Positions 1 to 11,212 of a stretch of 64,000 nucleotides of DNA are shown piece after piece. Position numbers and translations under genes: made by a program. Origin of the DNA: Apoderus coryli (taxonomy: Eukaryota > Arthropoda > Insecta > Coleoptera > Attelabidae); the NCBI GenBank assembly GCA_911728435.2, contig OU452206.1:18258297-18322296 (forward strand), written 5' to 3'. Each line of letters begins with the position of its first letter. The stretch's first letter is position 1. The notes below the pieces were generated by a model. It was given only the letters and a program-made list of their open reading frames with translations, did no database searches and was not told the DNA's origin.

Positions 1-201
1 AAAGAAATTGTTTTAATTCGCTTCACCGTTAAAAAGAAACTTTTATTATATTGGCTTTAACATATCCCCTATTTTTAATCAGATCTTTAAGTAGGCAATG
101 GGGAAATAAAAATATATAGCCGCTAGGGTAAGAACAGGAGGCGAGTTTTTTTTTGCATTTAAAAAAGGGATGATGTCGGTTTTGCAAAGGTATTATAGGT
201 T

Positions 202-905
202 TTGCAGGAACGGAGTCAGAATCTTGAAAAGTTTGTTTTCAAGTTCAATCTATTCAATGTAGCAGCTCGCTTCGATGTCATATCTGCTAAGCTTTTTAAA
301 GAAGGAGGACCTTCTCATGCTTTGATAACCAAAATATCGAACACCGTGCCTGCTGAAATTCGAGATGCCTCAATTTTCAATATATTTAAGAAAGGGGGTA
401 GATCCGTATGTGAAAACTATCGTGACATCTCTCGCTTCGCCATCGCGAAAAAGGTCCTTGCAAGAATTTTGTCCAATCGTCTTCTGCCACTTTCGGAAGG
501 GTGCTTCCCGGAAAGACAATGTGGTTTTAGACCCAACAGGGGTAAAGTCATGAAAACAAATTTGTCCTCTAGACATGGGTTTTAAGACCTTGTCAAGGCG
601 CTCGACTCTGTTAACCGTGAGGATCTGTGGACGATATTGAAGCTCAATGCATGCCCCCCGGGTTGTGTGATTGCACCGACATTGTTTTCGATTTTGTGTG
701 AGAATGGTCATTCAACTTGTTAAGGATGAACTGTCGGGGGGAGTAGAGATCACCCACAGATTTGATGGCGGTGGACCCTTCAAGCTTCCTAGACTGGAAG
801 CTTAAACGAAGATCGTATCCACATCAGTCATTGATCTTGAATACCCGGATGACAATGTTGTGCTAGCTGATACAGAAGAGGATCTTCAATATATCCTAAT
901 GCAAA
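202..905 (+). pseudogene. Degenerate non-LTR retrotransposon reverse transcriptase
   Basis: This is a decayed RT domain. The first reading segment, to an in-frame TAA at 583-585, carries the fingers region (ENYRDISRFAIAKK, then CGFRPNRG). The same frame continues after the stop with DLVKALDSVNREDLW, a palm A-like motif in which the catalytic position is still D. It then jumps to GCVIAPTLFSIL, so about 40 codons around the usual target loop seem deleted. Another frame gives RFDGGGPFKLPRL, and LEYPDDNVVLADTEEDLQ at about 836-890 is the catalytic YADD box with A changed to P. The order of motifs is that of an endonuclease-type LINE RT; the clade is not resolved. It is broken by stops, a deletion and frameshifts, so it is certainly non-functional. 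Confidence 0.8.
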
Positions 906-1276
906 AGCACATCCGACACAATAGCACTACTCACAAACAAATATATCACAGTGTCGATGATGGCAGACCGTGTGCGGGCATTTTTGTAGATTTAGCGAAA
1001 GCTTTAGATATCGTCTGTCATACTAAACTGTTGGAAAAGCTTGAATTATTGAGTATTAGGGGTGTATGTTTTGATTTGTTGAGGAGTTATCTTCTGGAGA
1101 GATTTCAAAAAGTAAAAATTAATAATGCTATCAGTTCCAAACGTATAATACCCACAGGGAACAGTGTTGTGCTCTATTCTCTTTTTGATCTATATATCAA
1201 TGACCTCCTAACACTAAAATCGCACAGTGATAGAATTTCTTGTATTAAAAAACAACAACCTTTAAATCAATGTTGA
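905..1276 (+). pseudogene. Second, unrelated RT fragment (jockey/CR1-like)
   Basis: The open frame that carries the YPDD box of the preceding relic continues without a break into a different RT. It reads STTHKQIYHSVDDGRPCAG, then FVDLAKALDIVCHTKLLEKL (palm A) and RSYLLERFQKVKIN. A damaged version of the usual GVPQGSxLGPLLF block ends in DLYINDLL. The motif order restarts from palm A after a catalytic box, so this is a new element and not the rest of the first. The fragment is truncated at both ends and lacks its own YADD box. Confidence 0.75.
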
Positions 1277-1380
1277 GATATGAGGGTTAAAAAACATTTT
1301 TCCATAAAATGAGTTCAGTGGAGTTTTCGACCAGGGTATCATTATATTATGTCTCAGTGAAAAGTTTTCTTTCTCGACTG

Positions 1381-1433
1381 TTGCCTTGCCACTGATGATG
1401 GGACTGGTCTAGTCCTGAAACATGTATGGCAAC
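1381..1433 (+). ncRNA. Hammerhead-ribozyme-like motif 1 (type I layout)
   Basis: The core CTGATGA lies at 1392-1398 and GAAA at 1417-1420. Between them GGGAC pairs with GTCCT (stem II, one G-U) after one extra T. The bases after GAAA form the palindrome ACATGT, which serves as a very short stem III or as a dimer interface. The presumed cleavage nucleotide is A1426 (triplet GTA). Stem I is 6 bp: TTGCCA (1386-1391) with TGGCAA (1427-1432). Hammerheads of this minimal kind are known from Penelope-like retroelements. Activity is not shown, and the extra T between the core and stem II is a departure from the canonical fold. Confidence 0.6.
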
Positions 1434-1449
1434 TTATTTTGTAAAGATT

Positions 1450-3985
1450 TGACTTTCATTAAAACACTAAAATTACAACTCCACTTAAGAATGGACTACT
1501 TTTTCAAATTATTTAGTTTTGTTATTCTTGAACTTTTTTGAAATTGTTTAATTTCTTTGGATTTCTTAAGGAACCTAAACTAAGCAACAATCTGTCTACT
1601 AAATGGTTAATTTGTTTTTTTTTTGTCAAAATTCTTAGACGAAATCAAAAAGGACAACCATTTAAATTTCCAACTATCAAAACTCCTTGGAAATAATTAA
1701 AATAGTTTTGTTAAAATGACAAAAATGGCGATATCTAATAGTAATCCCAATAAATGAAGTATGTGACTTGGTCTTGATTAGTCTTCTTCTCTATGTTTAT
1801 TTTTTTTTTCTCGATATCTATTAATTTGTTCCAGATTCCTTATAATTCTCTAGACGTTACAAACAATAAACAAAATAATGGAGATAGAAAATGACAAAGA
1901 TAGACAAGGAAATTCTAAATATTCTGTTGAACAGTTTATTTGTTTTAAATGTATCTGTTCTAATAATAAGCAAAAAGAATTATTGTTGCTATAATTTTTT
2001 TCCTTACCTTGAAAGTAACGCCACTAATAAAAACCGTCGAAGACTAATTAATGATTATATCTAGAGAGCATGTGACTTATCTGTTTTAGAAAGCTTGTTG
2101 CTATACATTTTTTTTCAGTACTTCATCTTCTTTTTCTAATATGTTTTGTTACGTTTCTAACGATTAAATTATACTGATGGCATTGGTAAATTAAAGCCAT
2201 AAATCTTCCCACAAACATACGTAAATAATAGTTGCTTGATTTTACACGTAATGCAAGATGCTAAATGGTACTTTATCTTTTGCTCATTGTCGTTAAGAGA
2301 GGAATCATTAAAAAGAAATAAACACTAACTTGCTGTATTAGACATTTGTATCGGTAAATCAAATTGTCTTCTAATAGATTGTTTATTGTGTTTTCAAAGG
2401 AATATCAGGGTGTTACAATATTTTTCCAGCAAGTTCTTTGTACCAATGCACATTGCAAACTATATTTAGGGAATTTCTATCTCTGGCACAAACGTCTAAG
2501 ATAAACTGCTCATTTCGTCAATAGTCCAAGGCTATCAAAGGCTTCTTTCTCTTCACTTCAATACTGATCAGATTACACGTTAATTCCTGAAGTTGCTTGT
2601 GCTAAAAGGAGTGAGTACCCAATGAATTTATAGTTATTCAGCTAGTATCGCATTTTCTTTGGATGAGTTAAAGTTAAATGGTGGCTTCATGTTTTCTGTG
2701 GAGGAAATAAGATAATGAAGCAAACTGCTTTTAACAAATGCTGTAATTAGTTAAACTGAAAAGATTCACTAGAACCAGCAATACCAAGTTCTAATCAGGG
2801 CTAGGCTACTTTTCCCAACGCCAAGCTCACCAACCGCCACTATTATACAGTTTAAAGTTACTAGAACCTTATATACAATCATTAATTTGTTTAATTTATG
2901 TTTGAATTTATATGCTAACATTAAACACATTGTACTGACTACAGTTATATGCTACTACCTGTCACAAATGAAGAATCCGTGTACAATGTACAACAAGCAA
3001 GTTCCTACATAGGATAAAATAAAAAAAAATAACTAATACGAGTACTTATAATGAAGGTTATGTTTGTTGTACATCACTTTTGTCTTTATAAAATTGTTTT
3101 TCTAATGAAGTGTTGTGTAACGGAGACATACGCAATAAAGAAGATGAAAGTATTTAGAAATATTGCATAATACGAGGGCGACTATTATTTATTTAAATAA
3201 ATCATTGGACAGTACGGCACTTGTTGCCTCAGCAACTACACTCAAATAGTGCATTGTTTAATTAGATGTCTGAGAACTTGCTTTGTTTTCATGTAGAATG
3301 ATCCGGCGACAATTGTATTGATTGCATTGATGTATATCAATCAGAATTGACCGTCCTACACTCATCTAAGTACAGTTGCCGTATGACCAGTTCTTCTACA
3401 AAAACAGGGGACTATTTGTTCCATCTTCTATTCCATCTTCAAACACTCATACAGCCAAATCCTTTTTGTTTACGTTCCAGCTCATCACCACTAGCATTCA
3501 CACGCTAACGACTTTGAGTTACTCCAAATGAAGCATTTCTGTTGTGAACCCTGTCAAGCTGCTTTGTTGCTGTTCCAGCTCATACACATAGATCGATGAG
3601 TCGTCACCTGTTCAATCTTAAGTAAATTATATGACGATATTAAGTAGTTCGTTAGTTTTCCACTCAAAAACTGATTTTAATCGAGCTTGACGAACTTTGT
3701 CACTACTGGGGGACAAAGCTGTTTATATTTGCAAACTGAATGAACTTTGAAGTGTGGAATTGAAGTAAAGAAGCATCTTCGAGACTAATATTTCGTATGG
3801 ATGGGATTTAAAATTAAATTGTACTTCAGCCAATAATTTATTGTCCTAGGAGACCTTCTAGTAGAATTATAGTATGTTCGAAATCAACTATTTTTAGCTA
3901 GTTAGTTAGCAAAAACGAGTGAGTCAGTCCCTTTTGTATGGCCTGAACGTTCTGCGGCTTAGGGAAATACAAGTTCAAAATTAAG
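1450..3985. other. AT-rich interval with no recognised content
   Basis: About 2.5 kb with homopolymer runs and many short inverted A/T motifs. I find no open frame with domain similarity, no RNA gene and no clear transposon ends. Confidence 0.5.
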
Positions 3986-4108
3986 GAAGAAACAGACAGA
4001 GCATCACTGGGGCAAAATCTTCCTGGGCTGATACAGTCCAAGAAATTCCTTTCGAAACTTCAATCATGAAATCCAAAATCCGTTTGGATCTCAGTAAGAC
4101 CGGGCTAC
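3985..4108 (+). pseudogene. Older RNase H-type retrotransposon, upstream part (interrupted)
   Basis: This is the upstream half of an older retrotransposon C-terminal region. It reads open into LDLSKTGL at about 4087-4108 and its continuation, TGLRILTGHCCLRKHMTRLG, resumes at about 4930 after an insertion. The duplicated 13 bp AAGACCGGGCTAC, here at 4096-4108, marks the break. The joined order (LSKTGL then TGHC..LRKH) matches the region after RNase H in I/Jockey-group elements. Confidence 0.65.
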
Positions 4109-4839
4109 AAGCGGAAGTGTTTGCAATTCTGCAATGTGCAAAACTAAACAGATTGAGGGCTTATACAATCAAGCGAATCAATATATGTTCAGATAGCCAG
4201 GCGGCCTTAAGGGCTCTGAGAAGCCCCAAGGTGACAATCAAACTGGTATGGGAATGCCAAACAGAACTTAGGGCCTTGGCGGACCACAACAGGGTTAATC
4301 TAGTGTGGGTCCCGGGGCACTCGGGAATAGAAGGCAACGAGAGAGCGGATTGGCTGGCTAGACAAGCCTCTGAAACCACATATACTGGCACGGAACCTGC
4401 GCTGGGCTTGTCTAAAAGAACGGCGAGGGAACTCCTCAAGTGCTGGGCCAAAAGCGAGCACCAGAGATATTGGGAACATATTCCCAATCAGGAGCATGGG
4501 AAGAGGTTTATACCTGGTGCCGCAACAAAACGCACTGAAAAACTGCTATCATTAAGCAGGAGTCAGATGCGAATAACTATGGGACTCCTTACTGGGAATT
4601 GCGCTCTGAGAGACCACCTAAATAAGATGGGGCTGTACAATGGGGACCTGCAATGCAGATTGTGTAATGGGGCAGTTGAAACAGCTTACCATGTAACATG
4701 TGAGTGTGTAGTTCTACAACAAAGACGACACGCTATTTTTGGGCATTCGCTGATTGCGCTAGCAGATATTGACACCCAACACATAACTGAACTCCACAAG
4801 TTAGTGGAGGGTACAGGGTTGCTGGATTGGGTGGCATAA
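4066..4839 (+). pseudogene. RNase H and C-terminal region of a non-LTR retrotransposon (5'-truncated)
   Basis: An open frame of 257 residues. Residues from about 15 on form an RNase HI domain that lacks its first strand: AEVFAI (catalytic E), ICSDSQAALRAL (catalytic D), VWVPGHSGIEGNERADWLAR (H and last D). The first D box (YTDGSK type) is absent. A conserved tail follows: LTGNCALRDHLNKMGL, then CRLCNGAVETAYHVTCEC, a CCHC-like finger. The frame ends at 4839, and an untranslated stretch leads to a poly(A) tract at about 4912-4931. The first 14 codons belong to the older interrupted element, so the start codon at 4066 is not genuine. A recent 5'-truncated insertion that still reads open. Confidence 0.85.
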
Positions 4840-4929
4840 TATACGGGGATTTTTCACAATAAGCCCATGAGGCTGCAGTGAAACCGGGGACTTAAGTCGT
4901 ACGGACCCTTTCAAAAAAAAAAAAAAAAA
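4109..4929 (+). mobile_element. 5'-truncated retrotransposon insertion with poly(A) and 13-bp target duplication
   Basis: The insertion begins just after AAGACCGGGCTAC (4096-4108). It ends in a poly(A) tail, and the same 13 bases recur at 4930-4942. It carries the RNase H and finger region and a roughly 75-nt untranslated tail. The duplicate sites, the poly(A) and the 5' truncation together are the signature of target-primed reverse transcription. Confidence 0.75.
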
Positions 4930-5182
4930 AAGACCGGGCTACGTATTCTCACAGGACATTGTTGCCTTAGGAAACATATGACAAGACTAGGCCTAGAGGA
5001 GAGCGTTTAGGGAGGAGAACGAAACTCCTGATCACACAGTAACAGAATGCGCCGATATCAGAAGCCAATGCAAGAAACACTTGTGGTATGGAATGGTGCA
5101 AGATGGAGATGTGTTGTTCTTGAAGCCAGCCAAGCTACTGCAGTTCATAAGAGGTCTAGAACTTTATGGAGGGTTGTAACTT
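4930..5182 (+). pseudogene. Older RNase H-type retrotransposon, downstream part
   Basis: This resumes the element broken at 4108. It reads TGLRILTGHCCLRKHMTRLG and then, after a one-base frame change, ETPDHTVTECADIRSQCKK with the C/H positions of the C-terminal finger. FIRGLELYGGL and a stop follow at about 5178. It is related to the element inserted into it but clearly diverged. Confidence 0.7.
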
Positions 5183-5189
5183 GAGATAC

Positions 5190-6130
5190 AGATCAAGACA
5201 GGGGGCAGAATACCATCACAACATGAGTTTTACTATCACTCTTCCCCCTCAATTATCATAACTCTTTTAATTTTAATTCAGTGGTACAAAGCGTGCTTAA
5301 AGATTCAAAAAATTGTTTGGGCTACGTGGTAAAACGTGTTTTTCAGTATATTTATTTTACTGTCATTTTCTAAGGACTTAATGAACGATCCTCGTATTTA
5401 ATTACTTAACAAACATTCAAAACGAACCTTTTAAATGCCCAAACCAATAATTGTTGTCATTCATTCTAGCATAAGCTGCCTTAAGAAGTGATTAGCCAGT
5501 TGATAACGTAATGTCACCGGATCGGGTTTCTTAACGTTTATATATAACTACCACTTATTATTATTCCCATATAAAATGAAATCTCATTTAAGGTTTAAAT
5601 AAACGTGACTTGAGAATGCCGGTCCCGAAGATAACGCCAAGAAAGAGAAGAAAATAAGAAGGCTACTGTGGAGAAGTATATGTGTGTATTATATGTATTT
5701 ATAGTATAATGTCGTTGGTGCACTTAGGCTGATTAAGGCGTCTGAAGAATGATGACGACCATTACGGGCGTTAAGTTTTGGTGTGATTGCGATCAGTATT
5801 TTAGCAACTTCAAGTCGGTTTCGATATTGCTCATTGCTTACCTTTCTCTTTAAAACAGTGGTGGCATCTCAAGAAAAGATAAACATTTCCAGCACTTCGT
5901 ATGCTTGGAAAAGAATGAACACATTCTGACTTAGAATGCCCTGCTCAAATATCTGTGAGAAAACAGACGATAATGGTATTTCACGACACTTTTTTACACT
6001 AAAAGTTATGGACATTATCTGATCAAGGTTGTGCTGCTGACAGCAATATGAATAGATGTGAGCCAGTGAAGGGTTCGGACAGACCCACTCATTTTTAACT
6101 TGCATTCGAAGTGCTGGAAATGTTGATCTT
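5190..6130. other. AT-rich interval with no recognised content
   Basis: No domain-bearing frame, repeat boundary or RNA gene seen. The minus-strand open frame here has no recognisable motif. Confidence 0.4.
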
Positions 6131-6149
6131 TTCTTTTTTCCTAAAAATA

Positions 6150-6486
6150 ACTGTGGTAATTCCTTGCAATTTGGATTTCGTAGAGGTCTTTCTACGCAAC
6201 ATGCCATCATGGCTTTGTATAAGGAAATTCTTTTGAATATGGAATGTAGGAGAGGGACGGTATGTTTGATATACGATCTTCAGCGCGCCTTCGATGTAGT
6301 TGATATAAATGTACTTTTGGAAAAGTTGGGTTGGGTCCATGGGATACCTCGCGATTGGCTTGATGGCGCTTCAGCCGTCATCAACTCTGATGCAGGGATC
6401 AGTATTATGAATAAATGAATCAGGCTTACCAACTCTGAAGTTTCACAGGGTAGTTTGTTGGGTCCCCTGATTTTTATAAGTTGTAT
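6150..6486 (+). pseudogene. Jockey/CR1-like RT fragment
   Basis: The open frame at 6164-6418 contains QFGFRRGLSTQHAIMALYKE and LIYDLQRAFDVVDINVLLEK (palm A region with its catalytic D). After a stop and a deletion, VSQGSLLGPLIF appears at about 6437-6475. The catalytic YADD box is missing because another element begins at about 6490. Truncated and non-functional. Confidence 0.75.
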
Positions 6487-6490
6487 TCAG

Positions 6491-6935
6491 GATGCGTTGC
6501 TATATCTTCCCAGTGCTAATCTATAGTTCCGAGACCTGAACACTCTGCCAATAAATGGAGAGCCGCATTGACGCTTTTGAGATGTACTTGTATCGCCGCA
6601 TACTGCGTATATCCTGGGTAGACAGGATAACCAACGAGGAACTAGTGAGGAGAATAGGTAAAGGTAAAGAGCTGCTGACATCCATCAAAGAACGAAAGCT
6701 CCAACACATCGGGCACGTTATGAGGGGGGAGAGGTACGAGCTCCTCCGACTCGTCATTGAAGGAATGAAGGTCAAACGATCTGTGGGCAGACGGCGGAAC
6801 TCATGGCTAAAGGACCTGCGTGTATGGTTTGGACGGACATCTATAGAGATTTTTAGAGGTGCGGTATAACGCACTATTATAGCCAGTTGGATGGCCAATC
6901 TTCGTGGGGAGACGGCGTCCTAAGAAGAAGATTCA
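6491..6935 (+). pseudogene. RTE-like retrotransposon C-terminus and 3' end
   Basis: Starts at RCYIFPVLIY, with two in-frame stops near 6533-6553, then open from 6555: RIDAFEMYLYRRILRISW, TSIKERKLQHIGHVMRG, YELLRLVIEG and RSVGRRRNSWLKDLR. This is the conserved region after the RT in RTE-like elements. The 3' end GGAGACGGCGTCCTAAGAAG is shared with the copy near 47.04 kb, so it is probably the family terminus. 5'-truncated copy. Confidence 0.8.
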
Positions 6936-6939
6936 GGAT

Positions 6940-9280
6940 ATATTTCGATTTCCCCATTTCGCTGGACATTTTATGGTGTTATTTGCTGATGATTCTACGT
7001 ACGAACAAGAGGGCATCTCAAAAACCGTTGAATGTAGGAAAAAACTGCCTCTCTTAAAATACTCTACTTAAAAGAGTCTAATAAACCCAATTTACAGCTT
7101 CTTGGTAAGTTGTCGGATAACCGAGATACGAAGGGGTCCCAAAATGCAAAGTTTTCAAAAAGTGAAAGTGTTATCTTAATTTTTTAAATTTCTTTTTCAA
7201 CTTGTGGGTAAATATAAGAGATTTACGCTGGTCATAGTTAGGATATGGAGACCTTGTATAAATATAGAAGAAGTATTACAGTAGTTGTGGTTTTAGATGT
7301 TATAGAACGACAAAAGCAGCCCAAAACGGTAATAATTTATCGCAATTTCCTTCGGACAGCAAATTATGAATAATTACGCAACAATCTTGATATAATTATT
7401 TTCCTTGTAGTTAATAAATCGTCTACGGAATGCGCTGGAAGAAAACGCGTTTTATAGGTACGTATACATCATAAACATCTTTGTCTACAGATACCGGGTG
7501 CTTATCTGTTTAGACAGATCAAATACTGCGTTTTGAAAACATGCATAAATTTGGATTAAGATTGATTGCAGTATATGATAATGTTAAAGCTTTAATTGCT
7601 TGGATAATATAGTACCTAATAGATCTTTAGTTTGTATTGGGTATAGCAATTTTTTTAGAAGAGCAAATCTTTTTTGCTAGCAGAAAAACATAATAATATT
7701 ATACAAGGCGTAAAATAGGTGGTCAAAATTTAATTTTTGGAAATGTCCTTATTTACAAAGATACTGGGTGTTCATTAATAATAATTATGGGTCATCCATC
7801 GTACCAAATGAATTCTAGATAGCGATTTTAGTAGGCAGACTAAAATTTGTGAAATGGTTCGAACGCATGCCAAAATGTATTACTAATCTTATTTCAATAT
7901 TATATTAGTATTTTTGTATCGTCCTGTATAAATCTGCTGGTCGCAGCTCCCTGTATTACACAGTATGCTAATGTCCTGTTCTAATCTGCTGCGATGCCAG
8001 CAGCAGCTGCTTGCTTGTCCGGCCACGCATTTTGATTTGAACTTTTGCTGTCTGTACATATACAATACACATAAAACATCAGTACTCCTCTGTTCAAGTA
8101 TACAATATGATATGTGCAATTGAATTGTTTCTTTTTTTTTTCAATCCCATGTGTCCTTCCATCATTGGTTGTACATATTTAATGGGTTTATTTAATTTTA
8201 TTGCTTTCACTAACATCCTGGCAAATTGGTTCAATCAATATTCGCGCTAAGCAAGAGGTTTTTAAAGGGAGCCCAATATACTTGGGTTAATATTGTTTTA
8301 ATCAATTACAGACTTCAGTAAAAAGCGCACCAACAATTATTATTGCATTGAAAAACAATCTCAAGCGCTTCCTGACGAACTGTGCTGTTTGTACGCTTCA
8401 GGAGTCCGTCAAATACATATGTAAGATTCGCAAGAGGCCAGGAATGTAACTGAAGAGTATAGTGGGTCAGACAAGCCCAGGTAAGTTCTGCTTTGTAACG
8501 TTCGTGAATTTAGTGTTCTTTTACTAGTTTCCTGCCAAAAGAAAATCCGCTTAGCAGGTTGTTGGTTGTGATAGAACGATTTTAGCGTTGCTCGGCAGGG
8601 AAAATCTGAGTTAAAAATTGGTTTATTTGGAACATATACGAAGATTTTGTTAATTTTATTAATTATTTAAAATTGGTTTAATTTCCAGACAAACTAGGGA
8701 GCTGGTTAGACAACAGTTGGAAATTTGGTTCAAATCGGCAAAATTACCTTAGGTTATTGAGCTGTGTTTCCAGACTGTATACGCCTACTGTATAATATTT
8801 ATAATACTGGTAGTATAAAGCGGTTGATCTATCAAAAAACAAAACAATCACAAGAAAAGAAACAACAAGCCGAGTCCATTAAGTTGACTACTTTGTTAAA
8901 TTATAAAAGCGTCGATTAGAATTGATATTTCTCATTTTAGTGAACAGCTTTCAAGAATCTTGATTTAATTATACAGGGTGTTATGTTATGCCGTGCTGTG
9001 ATGAAAATCCCCGAGGCCTTATTTCTTCCTTAAACTTTAAATTTCATCAAATTACAAAGCGACGTACTAGCATTTTTGCTTTATCTCCATATTGTTTTTA
9101 AAAATTAAAATAGTTAAAAAAATCACAAAAGCAATTAATATACAATTTATTGCACAGAATTAGACTGGAGCTCTGGTAGTTCCAACAAAACCCTTTATAT
9201 ATTTGAAGCTAGTACCATATCCTATCAGCTATGCCACAAAATTATTTGTAAATTTAAAAAGCGAGCTATGTTCTGCCTCT
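6940..9280. other. Interval with no recognised content
   Basis: AT-rich. There is a candidate transposon end (ATACAGGGTGTTATG, about 8974) whose partner I cannot find. An exon-like stretch at 8311-8481 has stops in all three frames. No gene is supported. Confidence 0.4.
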
Positions 9281-9289
9281 TCAGATGTC

Positions 9290-9485
9290 TGGTAACAATG
9301 AAGATGTTTCAAACTGTGAAAGCCTTATTACTCAAAATCAACACGGATTTTCCAAAAAGAGGTCGACGATTACAAATTTGGCTTCTTATGAACTTGAATT
9401 AATGGAAGCTGTAGATCAGGTTTGTCAGAACACTTCGCAAAAACGTTTGACAGGGTAAACTTCGATATTTTCTCCGACAAATTAC
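9290..9485 (+). pseudogene. RT fragment, plus strand, abutting an opposite-strand RT
   Basis: Reads ESLITQNQHGFSKKRSTITN and then, after a short frame change, an FAK-FDRVNFDIFSDKLR block (palm A region). It ends where the minus-strand RT begins at about 9480, so the two elements converge tail to tail. Both look like jockey/CR1-type sequences. Confidence 0.6.
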
Positions 9486-10428
9486 GGACATTTGTATATA
9501 TTTTCAAGTCATCAGCAAACAAAAGACTTTGGCAATTTATAACATTTACAATATCATTAACAAATAGGAGAAATAATAAGGGGCCAAGATTAGACCCTTG
9601 AGGCACACCAGATGTCACTGTAAATTCATGTGAGCTAAAGCCATTACAGCACACAAACTGCTTTCTGTTAGACAAATATGATTTCATAAAACAGACAAGG
9701 TCCCCAGAGAAGCAAAACACGATCGAATGCTTTAGAAAAATCGATGTATATTACATCCACCTGACCCCGTCCATCCAGTACCTCAGACGCATACTGAGTA
9801 AATGTAGCCAGATTAGTGAGAGTAGATCTATTCCTCATAAAGCCATGCTGATTAATGAAGATCTGACTCAAGATCAAACTGTTGATACGCTCACAAAGGA
9901 TGATTTAAAAAAGCTTCGAGAAGTCGCATAAAATTGATATCGGCCTATAATTTGATATTTCTGCACTATCACCACCCTTCAGAACCGGACAGATCCTAGC
10001 AGTCTTCCAGAATTCGGGAAAACTCTTAGATTTCAATGCTAAATTGAAAATGAGTTGTAGAGGCCTGGCCAAAGCACCTATACAGTCGCCAACAACAAAG
10101 CTAGGTACACTATCAGTGCCAGAAGTCATTTTGCAGCAGTCATTATGACTTTCTCAGTTAGAAGGAGATTGCAGTTGCTATGGTCGCCGCCCACTGTGTC
10201 ATGATCGACATCCAAAGAATAAACTCCATTAAAAAAATGCGCAAATTTATTGACTATAGCCTGGGAATCCATATAAAAAGTATGCTCGTATCGCATAATG
10301 CCTGGAATACCAGTTGCCCGGTTTTTGGAACGAACGTAAGACCAGAAGCTCCGACTATCATTCTTAATAGCTAACTGAGCATCAAGAACATAACGCTCAT
10401 AAGCAGTTTTAATCTGTCGTGTGATCAA
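9475..10428 (-). pseudogene. Jockey/CR1-like RT relic
   Basis: Read on the minus strand from 10428. The pre-RT region gives SRSFWSYVRSKNRATGIPG and FAHFFNGVYSLD. After a frameshift at about 10129 come FPEFWKTARICPVLKGG and SNYRPISILCDFSK. A TAA at about 9905 is followed by NQHGFMRNRSTLTNL and DVIYIDFSKAFDRV. About 15-20 codons are then deleted, and SGVPQGSNLGPLLFLLFVND and LLFADDLKIY (the catalytic box, intact as FADD) complete it at about 9500. At least three lesions make it non-functional. Confidence 0.85.
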
Positions 10429-10978
10429 TGCAAATCAGTTGTAACAATCTCCCAATTTAGCAAAAAAAAAAAGAATAATAATACATCGCAAATTAAAACG
10501 AAAGATCCATGTCCATGTTTGTTATATATGCTCATGCACAGTAATAGTATCTGCCCGTATTAAAAAAGTGGGTAAGTCAAGTCTGGTCTGAAATTGAGAT
10601 ATGCCGATTGGAAGATATTGTCGTGTCCGGCGCTCGACATAAAATCGTGTGGGAACCCAACATGTAACTCTTGGGTTTCAAAGTGAAAATCACTGATATT
10701 ATCTGAGTACATGCGGTATAAGACGACTAATAATGGTTCTGATGCGGGATCGAGATTGCTGATGATCATCTGCACTGTACCTATATAATGTGCTGTTTTA
10801 CTTTATTTTTCAAGTATTTACGTAACATTATACTTAAATTGGTAAATATGGGAGTAAAGCCACGATAAGTAAGTACCAATTAGTTATTCTAACTTTTCAA
10901 ATGCATCCGAAAAATTCACAAAGCGTGTTTCATATAAAACTACTTTCAAATATACGAGGGTTTTTCAAAAAGTGGTGT

Positions 10979-11057
10979 TAAGCTTTCGGCATTCTCTATG
11001 ACAAAATTATGTCGGTTTTATCAAGACCCTAGGGGTATTACTACTGAAAAGTCTATT
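10979..11057 (+). repeat. Solitary Crypton 3'-end fragment
   Basis: About 75 bp containing TTCTCTATGACAAAATTAT, a TATCAAG stretch and CCCTAGGGG match the terminal part of both Crypton copies (near 44.47-44.53 kb and, inverted, 31.45-31.52 kb). No recombinase coding sequence is attached. Confidence 0.65.
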
Positions 11058-11212
11058 GCCATACTAATAATTTAAAAATATTATTCAGGGGATTCGAAAT
11101 ACAAGAAAAGATTCAGAGCAAACTTCCTGTATTTTTTCAAACGACGCCGACGAAACGATTTTTTTTTTTTGTTCAAGAGGTAGCATTTTGGAAATATTTT
11201 TTAAAGCAAAGT

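Noticed and set aside
5869..6210. Minus-strand 113-codon frame
   Set aside because: Partly antisense to the RT fragment at 6.15 kb and without any domain signal.
8311..8481. Exon-like stretch with an AG acceptor and a GTAAGT donor
   Set aside because: All three frames contain stops, there is no similarity, and no partner exon was found.
8974..8990. ATACAGGGTGT-type ends scattered through the window (also about 20258, 46015, 47101, 63936)
   Set aside because: Only the pair at 15705 and 16694 has a matching inverted end with TA flanks; the others lack partners.
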